A DNA stretch of 64,000 bases from Pyxidicoccus caerfyrddinensis (GTDB lineage: Bacteria; Myxococcota; Myxococcia; Myxococcales; Myxococcaceae): contig NZ_JAAIYA010000002.1 in assembly GCF_010894405.1 (NCBI RefSeq), positions 186,001 through 250,000 of the forward strand, in the 5' to 3' direction. A program made the translations under genes and the position numbers. The number at the start of each line of letters is the position of its first letter. Positions within the stretch are counted from its first letter, which is position 1. The notes under the pieces are model-generated. The model was not told where the DNA came from. It made no database searches and worked only from the letters and a program-made list of their open reading frames with translations. This document shows positions 36,888-44,667 of this stretch, piece after piece.

Positions 36888-39334
36888 AGCGCACGTTGAT
36901 GATGGGGACGGTGGGCGTGGTGCTGGGGGCCGTGCTGGCCTTCCTGCTGCTGCTCGGGTTCCGGCTGGTCGGCAGTGCCAGCCGTTCCGCGGAGCCCGCG
37001 GGGCAGAGCTTCGCCCTGAAGGATATGACAACCACGTCCGCGTTCGCCGACGGCGCGGAGGGTGCCCCGGTGCTGGCCGCCGCCCCGGCTCCTTCCTCGC
37101 CGCCGATGCCGGTGGAGATGGAGGAGGCCGTGGCCGACTCCTTCGCCGGAGCGCCCGGCGGAGGAGGGAAGCTTCGCAGTGCCAACATCGACATGAAGAA
37201 GACGGACCGGGGAGGGCGTGAGGAACCGAACGAGGCTCCGGCGGAGGGCTCCGCGCCGAGCCGCGCCTGGTTCCCGGAGACGTTCCTCTTCGAGCCGCTG
37301 GTGGTGACGGATGCCTCCGGCGCGGCGACGGTGCCGGTGCGCGTGCCGGACCGGCTGACGCGCTGGCGGGTGCTGGCGCTGGCGCACTCGCGCTCGGGGG
37401 CGCAGGCGGGCACGGTGTCGGGCTTCGCCGGCACGCTGCCCACGTACGTGGACCCGGTGCTGCCGCCCTTCCTCCGCGCGGGGGACTCGGCGCGGCTGGC
37501 GGTGCAGGTGGTGAACACGACGGACGCCGCCGTGGAGGCGCCGCTGAAGGTGGAGGCCCAGGGCGCGACGGTGGAGGGCGGCAGCCGCACGGTGCGCGTG
37601 CCGGCCCGGGGCAGCGTGGTGGAGTACGTGACGGTGCGCGCGGCCGGGCCGGGCGCGGTGGCCGTGCGCGCGACGCTGGGGAGCGCGGACACGGTGGTGC
37701 GGGACTTCGACGTGTGGCCCACCGGGCGGCCTGTGGTGAAGCAGCGCGGCGGCACGCTGGCGGCGCCGCGCACGGTGAGCCTGGAGGGGCCCGCCGACGC
37801 GCAGGCCGGCAGTGAGCGCGTGCGGCTGCTCGTGTACCCCGGCGCGCTGGGCGTGCTGCGCTCGGAGCTGGCCGCCGCGGGCGGACGCGAGGGCGCGGCG
37901 GACGTGGCCTACACGCTGATGCTCGTCGGCCGCTCGCCGGAGCTGCTCGCCGCGCTGGGCGAGACGCAGTCGGCGGAGGCGCTGAAGGCGCTCACCTCGG
38001 GGAGCGCGAAGCGCATGGCCATGCCGCCCCAGCCGGTGGAGGGCGTCGTGGACGTGGAGGCGATGCGCAAGGTGCTGGCCCAGGCCACGCAGCGCGCGCT
38101 GCGCGAGGGCCGGGCGCCGGACGTGTCCACGGCGGCGCTGCTGGCGGAAGGCGCGCTGGCCCACCCGGACAACGTGGTGCTCTCCCGCCTGGGCGAGCGG
38201 CTGGCCGCGAAGGTGGCGGCGGCGCAGCTCCCGGACGGCACCTGCCAGGGCGGCGACGGCTGGACGCTGCAGCGGCTGCTGGTGGCCACCGCGGACTGCA
38301 CGCGCGCCGTGAATGCGGCGGCGGGGACGCCGGAAGGCAAGCGCCGGGCGGCCCTCTTCACCGCGAAGGCCACGGGCGCGCTGGAGCGCAACCGGGCCCA
38401 CGTGAAGGACGGCTACACCGCGGCGGCGCTGCTGGCGAGCGGCGCGGTGACGGGCTCGCTGAAGGACGACCTGCGCACCCAGGTGCGCGACGCGGTGAAG
38501 ACGCGCGACGGCGGCACGGCGTACCTGCCGGTGGAGGCGGGCGTGGTGGACGCCAGCGGCGGGACGCCCTCGGAGGCGGAGGCCACCGCGCTGGCGGTGC
38601 TGGCGCTGGAGGGAGACACGAAGGCGCCGCTGGCGGACCTGGGCGCGTCGCTGCTCTCCACCTACGCACCCGCCCTGGGCTGGGGCGGCGGACGCGCCAA
38701 CCGGCTGGCGCTGCGCGCGGTGGTGTCCCTCTTCCGCGAGCCGCTGCCCGCCCGCGTGCGCGTGGTGCTGGAGCGCGACGGCCAGGTCATCACCGAGGGC
38801 ACCTACGACGCGAAGGCGCTGCGCGAGGTGCTGGCGCTGGAGGCGGCGGCACCGGGCTCGGGCGGCGCGCACGCGTGGACGGTGCGCGCGGAGCCCGCGG
38901 TGCCGGGGCTGGGCTTCTCGCTGGCGCTGGCCGCCGCCGTGCCGTGGAAGCCGGAGTCGCAGGGCGGGCTGGAGCTGGTGGTGAAGGGCCCCACGGAGGC
39001 GAAGGTGGGGCAGCCGGCGGAGGTGGTGGTGGAAGCGTCCACCCCGTCCGGCCTGGCGCTGGAGCTGCGCCATGGGCTGCCCGCCGGCGTGCAGGTGGAC
39101 CCGGCCAGCCTCGACGCGCTGGTGGCCGAGGGGCGGGTGTCGTCCTGGGACGCCGAGGACGGCGCGGTGACGCTGAAGCTGCCACCCCGGGGAGCGGGCG
39201 AGCCCTTCCAGGCCCGCTTCCGCGTCATCCCCACGCTGGCCGGCACGCTGCAGGGAGGGGCCTCGTCGCTGAAGGTGGTGTCACGGCCGGACCTGATCTC
39301 CTACGTACCTCCCACTATATGGGCGGTGCGCTGA
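36884..39334 (+). CDS. Alpha-2-macroglobulin-like protein, C-terminal half without thioester
   Basis: An 816-residue protein overlapping the previous gene by 4 bases. It has its own transmembrane helix (residues 5-25), so the split is not a simple frameshift. The A2M domain is clear: WFPETFLFEPLVVTD, VRVPDRLTRWRVLALAHS and LPPFLRAGDSARLAVQVVN. The helical thioester-domain region follows, but no GCGEQ or CLEQ motif is present, so covalent protease trapping is lost. The C-terminal receptor-like sandwich is retained (PAEVVVEASTPSGLALELR). It probably works with the upstream half as a two-chain non-covalent trap or surface-stress protein. Confidence 0.75.
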   Translation: MKRTLMMGTVGVVLGAVLAFLLLLGFRLVGSASRSAEPAGQSFALKDMTTTSAFADGAEGAPVLAAAPAPSSPPMPVEMEEAVADSFAGAPGGGGKLRSANIDMKKTDRGGREEPNEAPAEGSAPSRAWFPETFLFEPLVVTDASGAATVPVRVPDRLTRWRVLALAHSRSGAQAGTVSGFAGTLPTYVDPVLPPFLRAGDSARLAVQVVNTTDAAVEAPLKVEAQGATVEGGSRTVRVPARGSVVEYVTVRAAGPGAVAVRATLGSADTVVRDFDVWPTGRPVVKQRGGTLAAPRTVSLEGPADAQAGSERVRLLVYPGALGVLRSELAAAGGREGAADVAYTLMLVGRSPELLAALGETQSAEALKALTSGSAKRMAMPPQPVEGVVDVEAMRKVLAQATQRALREGRAPDVSTAALLAEGALAHPDNVVLSRLGERLAAKVAAAQLPDGTCQGGDGWTLQRLLVATADCTRAVNAAAGTPEGKRRAALFTAKATGALERNRAHVKDGYTAAALLASGAVTGSLKDDLRTQVRDAVKTRDGGTAYLPVEAGVVDASGGTPSEAEATALAVLALEGDTKAPLADLGASLLSTYAPALGWGGGRANRLALRAVVSLFREPLPARVRVVLERDGQVITEGTYDAKALREVLALEAAAPGSGGAHAWTVRAEPAVPGLGFSLALAAAVPWKPESQGGLELVVKGPTEAKVGQPAEVVVEASTPSGLALELRHGLPAGVQVDPASLDALVAEGRVSSWDAEDGAVTLKLPPRGAGEPFQARFRVIPTLAGTLQGGASSLKVVSRPDLISYVPPTIWAVR

Positions 39335-39508
39335 GCGACCCACCCCTGCCCCCGAGGGCACTGCCGTGGACACCGGGCTCGCGAAAGTGTCCGATCAGCA
39401 CCGTCTGGGTACGGGCCCCGCGTGATTCCACTCCTGGGATGCGGCACATTTTCGTGAGCGTCACGAGGCCGGCCTGCCTCGTGGATGGCCTCGTCGCGGG
39501 TGACAACC

Positions 39509-40543
39509 ATGGAGCTCGACGGCGCGGAAAAAGACGAGCTGTTGCGGGTGCTGACCAGCGCCTTCCCCTCGTTGGAGGAGCTGCGCCGCGTGGTGGAGTC
39601 CGCCCGGCGCGAGGGGCTGGAGGCGCTCGTGGCTTCCGGCAGCGCGCGTGAGCGCATCTTCGAGCTCATCCACCGCGCGGAGTCGGAGGGGTGGACGCGC
39701 GAGCTGGTGACGGGCGCGTACGAGGCCCACCCCCGCCACCGGCGGCTGTTCCGCTTCGTCCAGGCCTACCTCGCGTCCGTGGAGCGGAGCATTCCCCGCG
39801 TCAGCCTGGAGCGCCTCTTCGGCCACGGGCGGATGGGCGGCGCGCCGGAGGCCTGGCGGCGGCGGCTGGCGGCGATTGAGCGGCGGGTGTGCCGCGTGGA
39901 GCCCCAGGTGGGCGCGGCGCTGGGCACCGGCTTCCTCGTGTCGCCCAACGTCGTCCTCACCAACTTTCACGTCATCGAGAACAAGCTGCTGGAGTCGCTG
40001 CGCGTGCGCTTCGACCACAAGGTGCTGCCGGGCCGCACGCTGCTCCAGTCAGGCACGGTGTACCGGGTGACGAAGTGCCTGGCGCACAGCCGCTACAGCC
40101 CCGCGGACCTGATGCACCCCAGGCCCCGCGAGGCCCGGACGGACGAATTGGACTACGCCTTCCTCCAGGTGGAGGGCCTCCCGGGCGAGGCGCACGTGGA
40201 CGGCGAGCAGCGAGGCTGGCTGGAGCTGCCCCGCGCGCGTGAGCCCTTCCTGCCCGGCAGTCTGGTGCTCATCGTCCAGCACCCGGAGGGCCGGCCGATG
40301 AGCGTGGCCGTGGACGAGTTCCTCGGCGTCAACGCGTCCCGCACGCGCGTGGCGTACCGCCCCTGCACGGCGCCGGGCTCCTCGGGCGCGCCGTGCTTCA
40401 CGCGGGACTTGCGTCTGGCCGCGCTGCACCACAGCGGAGGCCCGCGCATGCCGTCCTCGCTGGGCCATAACGAGGGCATCCCCACCGACACCATCCGCGA
40501 CAGCCTGTCCCGGGAGGTGCTCGACGTGCTCGGATGGGGCTGA
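39509..40543 (+). CDS. EAD1-trypsin fusion, conflict-system protease
   Basis: The start at 39509 gives 344 residues; ATG 39485 is possible but without a ribosome site. Residues 1-90 match effector-associated domain 1: LLRVLTSAFPSLEELRRVV, then GSARERIFELIHRAESEGW. Residues about 115-335 are a trypsin-like serine peptidase: VLTNFHVIENKL with His154, ELDYAFLQV with Asp215 and PGSSGAPCF with Ser292, so the triad is complete. EAD1-protease proteins belong to NTP-regulated conflict systems of multicellular bacteria, in which EADs recruit effectors by homotypic contacts. There is no signal peptide: cytoplasmic. Two membrane-protein genes follow on the same strand up to a strong terminator. Confidence 0.85.
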   Translation: MELDGAEKDELLRVLTSAFPSLEELRRVVESARREGLEALVASGSARERIFELIHRAESEGWTRELVTGAYEAHPRHRRLFRFVQAYLASVERSIPRVSLERLFGHGRMGGAPEAWRRRLAAIERRVCRVEPQVGAALGTGFLVSPNVVLTNFHVIENKLLESLRVRFDHKVLPGRTLLQSGTVYRVTKCLAHSRYSPADLMHPRPREARTDELDYAFLQVEGLPGEAHVDGEQRGWLELPRAREPFLPGSLVLIVQHPEGRPMSVAVDEFLGVNASRTRVAYRPCTAPGSSGAPCFTRDLRLAALHHSGGPRMPSSLGHNEGIPTDTIRDSLSREVLDVLGWG

Positions 40544-40604
40544 AGGGGCAGGGGCGCCCGGGGCGTGAACTGGAGCCGTGGGGCTTGCCTGCTATCGTCG
40601 GTGG

Positions 40605-42956
40605 ATGGAACCCGCCTCCCGCCGTTCCTCCGTCTTCCGCCGTGGCGCGCGCCTCGCCCTGTGCCTGCTGCTCACCGCTCCGTGGATGTCCGCCCATGCG
40701 CAGACGTCCCGGCTGCGCGTGGCCGGCGCCAACGCCAGCAACGAGGTGAAGCTGCGCACGCCGTCGGAGGACTTCCGGCACGTGCTGCGCGTGGACCTGC
40801 TGTCCACCGTGGCGACGGATGGCGGCGTGAGCGTGGACGAAGAAGTGCCCGGCGGGGTGACGGTGCTGGTGGACCCGCTCCAGTCGCAGGACGGCGTGCA
40901 GGTGCCGCTGACCGCCACGGTGAGCGGGGCCGCGGACGGTGGCGCCACCGCGAGCCTCACCGCGCGGCAGCCGCTCCACGTCGAGGTGTCCGGGAAGCTG
41001 CCGGTGGTGGGCGACTACACGGGACAGGTGGTGCTGATTCACGCGGGAGGGCGTGAGACCACGGCGCTCACCGTCACCCGCGTCCAGGCGGCGCCCACGC
41101 TGCAATTCGTCGCGGCGTCCCCGGCGGTGGCCTCATCGGGGTGGGGCTGGCACTCGGTGGACGCCACGGTGCGGCTGCCCTTCAAGGAGACGGCGGGCGT
41201 CGCGGGGTTCCTCTCCGCGCCCCGGCTGCTCAACCTCCAGCGCAAGGCGCCGGACCTGGGCACGGCGCTGGTGCAGCCGGACTTCGAGGGCGCCGACTTC
41301 GCGGTGGAGGGCGTGCTGGCGGACGGGGGGGTCCAGGACATGGGCTCGCTGCAGGGGCGCATCCCCGTGGGCGCGCACGGCAGCGGCGCGCTGGTGCTGA
41401 AGCTGCGCGGGCTGGACGGGCCGGGCGAGTACACCGGCACAGTGCGCGTGGCCGTGCCGGCGGGCGTGCCCGTGGAGCAGTCCTTCACCGTCTGGGTGCG
41501 CTCGCCGTGGACGTGGGGCGCGCTGCTCATCGCGCTGGGGGCGCTCTCGTCGTACGCGGTGCGGCTGTACACGCAGCGCATCCGGCCCCGGGCGCAGCGC
41601 CTGCAGAGGGCCCTGGGCTTGCGCCGCCGCCTCCAGGCGCTCATGTCGGGACAGGACAAGGACGCGCAGGAGGTGGGCCGCGCGGTGCGGGCCCAGGTGG
41701 ACACGCTGGTGTCGGAGATTCGCAAGCCGGTGCGCGGCATCCGCGTGGGCGACGCGGAGCTGGCGGCGGTGGAGCCCCGGCTGCGGCTCTACGAGGCCTG
41801 GTGCGACGCCTCGAAGAAGCTGCGCGCGCTGCCGGAGGCGGTCCGTCCCCCGCAGGCCAGCAAGCTGCTCGACGAAGTCGAAGACGCGCTGCGCGGCCCG
41901 GACACCTCCACCGAGCAGCTCGACGCGCGACTCAAGTCGGTGCGGGAGCTGGACGTGGTGGGGCTCGCGAGCGCGGGGCTGAAGGCGCAGCTGGAGGACA
42001 TGACCCGGCAGGCGCGCGCGCTGGTGAAGCAGCGTGGAGAGGATGACTCCCTGGGCTTCCGGCTCACGTACGAGCTGTTGCCGCTGCTCGACACGGTGGG
42101 CGACAAGCTCGACCGCTCGGACGTGGGGACGGCGCGGCATCAGCTCGAGCTGGCCCGCCGCTCGTACTTCGACATCCTGTGCGAGGAGCTGTCCACGGCG
42201 GTGGCCGCCGTCCATCCGCCGCGCGGCTTCGATGCCGAGGAGTGGCGCGAGCTGACGACGGACGTGAAGGAGCGGCTGCGGCAGGCACGGGCCCTGGCCG
42301 ACGCCAGCGTGGATGATGCCTTCCGCCTGTATCAGGGGGCCCACGCCGTCTACGTGCGCCGGCTCGTCAAGGAGCTGCGCGGGGAGGTGGAGCGGGCGCG
42401 CGAGGAGGCCTCCACGGACGCGCAGCTGGCCACGCTGGACGCCGTGAGCGCGAAGCTGGGCGAGGCGCACAAGGCGCTCGCATCGGAGGCGCCGCACGAG
42501 GCCGCGCTGCGGTACGACGAGGCGCGCATCGCCTTCGCCCGCTACCAACAGCCCTTCCGTGCCGCGACCGGTGTCGTCATGGAGGCGCTGGTGGACGGGG
42601 GGGAAGGTACCTCGCCGCCAGTCGCGAGCCCTGGCGCGCCCACGGGGGGCAGCCTCCCCTCGTTGCCGGAAGCCCCGGCCGGCCTGCCCGCGCTGGCCGA
42701 CTTCGAGGGCATCCCGCTGCCGTCACCGCGGCACATGTGGATGGTGGAGCTGGGCCTGCTATTGCTGCTCACCGGCGTGGCGGTGGCGCTGGGGCTCCAG
42801 CTCCTCAACGTCTTCTCGCCCACGTGGGGCGGCTTCGGCGCGGGCATGACGGCCTTCCTCTGGGGCTTCGGCCTGCACCAGGTGGGCAACGCCACCTTCG
42901 AGGGACTCGCCGGCCTGCTCACGCGGGTGGAGAAGCCGGGCGCCCCGGGTTCCTGA
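40605..42956 (+). CDS. Large membrane protein linked to the EAD1-trypsin gene
   Basis: The start at 40605 gives 783 residues with a signal peptide (LALCLLLTAPWMSAHAQ). Residues about 35-295 are strand-rich and extracytoplasmic, with several 'GxYTGxVxV' repeats (GDYTGQVVLIHAG, GEYTGTVRVAVPAG) typical of Ig-like adhesive folds. A transmembrane helix at about 300-318 leads to a 370-residue charged helical cytoplasmic region (coiled-coil-like, RARALADASVDDAFRLYQGA) and two hydrophobic helices near the C-terminus. It lies 61 bases after the protease gene. The topology suggests a transmembrane sensor or receptor; this is inference. No known family is recognised. Confidence 0.7.
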   Translation: MEPASRRSSVFRRGARLALCLLLTAPWMSAHAQTSRLRVAGANASNEVKLRTPSEDFRHVLRVDLLSTVATDGGVSVDEEVPGGVTVLVDPLQSQDGVQVPLTATVSGAADGGATASLTARQPLHVEVSGKLPVVGDYTGQVVLIHAGGRETTALTVTRVQAAPTLQFVAASPAVASSGWGWHSVDATVRLPFKETAGVAGFLSAPRLLNLQRKAPDLGTALVQPDFEGADFAVEGVLADGGVQDMGSLQGRIPVGAHGSGALVLKLRGLDGPGEYTGTVRVAVPAGVPVEQSFTVWVRSPWTWGALLIALGALSSYAVRLYTQRIRPRAQRLQRALGLRRRLQALMSGQDKDAQEVGRAVRAQVDTLVSEIRKPVRGIRVGDAELAAVEPRLRLYEAWCDASKKLRALPEAVRPPQASKLLDEVEDALRGPDTSTEQLDARLKSVRELDVVGLASAGLKAQLEDMTRQARALVKQRGEDDSLGFRLTYELLPLLDTVGDKLDRSDVGTARHQLELARRSYFDILCEELSTAVAAVHPPRGFDAEEWRELTTDVKERLRQARALADASVDDAFRLYQGAHAVYVRRLVKELRGEVERAREEASTDAQLATLDAVSAKLGEAHKALASEAPHEAALRYDEARIAFARYQQPFRAATGVVMEALVDGGEGTSPPVASPGAPTGGSLPSLPEAPAGLPALADFEGIPLPSPRHMWMVELGLLLLLTGVAVALGLQLLNVFSPTWGGFGAGMTAFLWGFGLHQVGNATFEGLAGLLTRVEKPGAPGS

Positions 42957-43049
42957 GCCGGCGGGCGTCCGGGCGGAAGCTCCGCCCCCCGCGTCACATC
43001 CCCCGGTTGTTCCCTCCAGCCCCATGGAGACACAGACCTGGGGAGTGTC

Positions 43050-43427
43050 ATGAGCACCTTGGAAATCATCCTTGTCGGAGCGCTGGGCAGCGCGCTCCAG
43101 GAACTGCTGCATTGGTATGGCCTGCGCGAGCACCTCGCGACGCCGCGCTACAAACAGCTCATCAAATCCGTGGGGTACTGGGTCGTCACCGGTTTGATGA
43201 TTGTCGGCTCCGGCCTGGCCGTCTGGGCGTGGTTCGCGGGGGATGGAGACTTGCCCGCGCGCCAGTACCTCATCGTCGGCGCCGCCCTGCCGTTGCTCCT
43301 CAAGAAGGCGGTGGAGGCCGTCACGGGAGAGAAGCCCGCGGCCGTGGCACGCACCTCCTCCAGCGAAGGCGCGAAGCTCAGCGACTACTTCCGCGGCGGA
43401 AGCGGCCGGGAGGAGCGCCTGGCCTGA
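43050..43427 (+). CDS. Small multi-pass membrane protein
   Basis: A 125-residue protein with two to three hydrophobic helices: residues 5-20 (weak, LEIILVGALGSALQELL), 45-65 (YWVVTGLMIVGSGLAVWAWF) and 74-90 (YLIVGAALPLLLKKAVEA), then a polar tail. The size and helix pattern are like pore-forming or holin-like partners found in conflict operons, but no family is recognised. It is the last gene before the terminator at 43453, so it closes the EAD1-trypsin unit. The 93-base gap upstream has no terminator. Confidence 0.65.
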   Translation: MSTLEIILVGALGSALQELLHWYGLREHLATPRYKQLIKSVGYWVVTGLMIVGSGLAVWAWFAGDGDLPARQYLIVGAALPLLLKKAVEAVTGEKPAAVARTSSSEGAKLSDYFRGGSGREERLA

Positions 43428-43452
43428 GACAACGCGTCATACCCCTCGAAGC

Positions 43453-43488
43453 AAAACGCCCCGGCCGTTGCACCTCCGGGGTTTTTTT
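43453..43488 (+). terminator. Rho-independent terminator of the EAD1-trypsin unit
   Basis: CCCCGG (43459-43464) pairs with CCGGGG (43476-43481), extended by A/T pairs, and is followed directly by seven T (43482-43488). This is the clearest intrinsic terminator in the window. Confidence 0.85.
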
Positions 43489-43603
43489 GTGTCTCGAGCA
43501 GACGTGACACAACCGCGTCTAAGGGGATGTGTCTAGGTATTTCCCTCTACGTCATGGTGCCTGTATCGACTCCGTAAGTACTTGTATCTATTCACTCTGA
43601 GTG

Positions 43604-43631
43604 TTGACAGTCTTTGCTGGGGGAGTATATG
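43604..43631 (+). promoter_or_regulatory. Sigma-70-like promoter of the first Hint gene
   Basis: A perfect TTGACA at 43604-43609 and TATATG at 43626-43631 with a 16-base spacer, in an AT-rich stretch unusual for this GC-rich window, 52 bases before the ATG at 43683. Start of transcription is expected near 43638. Confidence 0.55.
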
Positions 43632-43682
43632 GATTGTGCCGCTAATCGGCTTAATCCTGCATAGCGGCAGAGGGGGTAGTGC

Positions 43683-44519
43683 ATGCGTAGCATTCCAATG
43701 TTGGCGTTACTGCTGTTCGTTGGACTTTCCTCCACGGCGTCGGCCCAGTTGGCCACCCGCTGCTATCAGGATGACCAGCTCACCACCTACGAGCTGGGCA
43801 TGGGTCGCAATGCCTGGGCACGCAAGTGCGGCTATGCGAGCACCTACCAGGAGACGAACATGAACATGGAGGGCGAATACATCGTGTTCGCCCATGGCTG
43901 TTCCGCCTATCCGAGCATCCCCGCCGGCTCCGACTGTCAGTTCTACGTCCCCACCAGCGAGGCCGCGGCCTGCATCGCTGGCCTGTACAAGCTCGGCAAG
44001 TGCTACGTCGGCTGCTACACGCCCGGTGAGAAGCTCGTCTTCAACGGCGAGTTCACCGGCATCGCGGACGCGTACGCCACGGGCAAGGTGACGGTGGCTG
44101 GCCTCACGCGGGACTCCGAGTCCTTCGCGCCGCGCTTCTCGGAGCAGCCCATCCGCACGTTCATCGTGGGCGACACGAAGGAGGACATCTTCCTCCTGAA
44201 GACCAGCGCGGGGCACGAGGTCCAGGTCACCTCCGAGCACCCCATGGTGGACGAGTCGGGCACGGTGGTGAAGGCCAAGACGCTCAAGGTCGGTGACAAG
44301 CTGCTCACCGCCGAGGGCAAGAAGGTGACGCTCACGAGCGTCAGCGTCTTCGCCTACGAGGGCCAGGTCTGGAACGTCCAGCCCGCCAGCCACGACAAGA
44401 AGGAGAACATCCTCAACGTCGAAGGCCTGCTGACGGGCTCGGTGCGCTTCCAGAACGAGTGGGCGCAGGAGAGCTTCCGGCTGTCGCTGCGTGACGACTT
44501 CGACACCCAGGGCCTGTAA
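43683..44519 (+). CDS. Secreted Hedgehog-like Hint-domain protein
   Basis: A 278-residue protein. The signal peptide ends at ASAQ. Residues about 22-110 form a Cys-rich N-terminal domain (RCYQDDQLTTYELG, GRNAWARKCGY, FAHGCSAYPS, AACIAGLYKLG). At residue 111 a Gly-Cys-Tyr junction (GCYTPGEKL) opens a Hint domain with block B VTSEHPM (Thr183, His186), AKTLKVGDKLL and VWNVQP. The Hint part ends without the His-Asn of inteins, as in Hedgehog-type autoprocessing proteins. Cleavage at the Cys with transfer of the N-terminal domain to an acceptor is the expected chemistry; it has not been shown. It is the first gene of a secreted protein island and a paralogue of the genes at 49176 and 50729. Confidence 0.8.
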   Translation: MRSIPMLALLLFVGLSSTASAQLATRCYQDDQLTTYELGMGRNAWARKCGYASTYQETNMNMEGEYIVFAHGCSAYPSIPAGSDCQFYVPTSEAAACIAGLYKLGKCYVGCYTPGEKLVFNGEFTGIADAYATGKVTVAGLTRDSESFAPRFSEQPIRTFIVGDTKEDIFLLKTSAGHEVQVTSEHPMVDESGTVVKAKTLKVGDKLLTAEGKKVTLTSVSVFAYEGQVWNVQPASHDKKENILNVEGLLTGSVRFQNEWAQESFRLSLRDDFDTQGL

Positions 44520-44667
44520 TCCAATCCACCCGGGCGGGCCCCGCGGAGCGGTGGGCGCCGGACGTCGCGGCGTTCCTCCGCTTCCGGGCCCCGCCCCCCG
44601 GCGGATACCGTTTCAACCATCTCGACTGCCGGACCTGTTTCTCCACCCGGAAATGCCAGGGGACATG

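Noticed and set aside
36870..36900. A frameshift splitting one alpha-2-macroglobulin gene
   Set aside because: The second frame starts with its own ATG in an ATGA overlap and its own transmembrane helix, which argues for two real genes.
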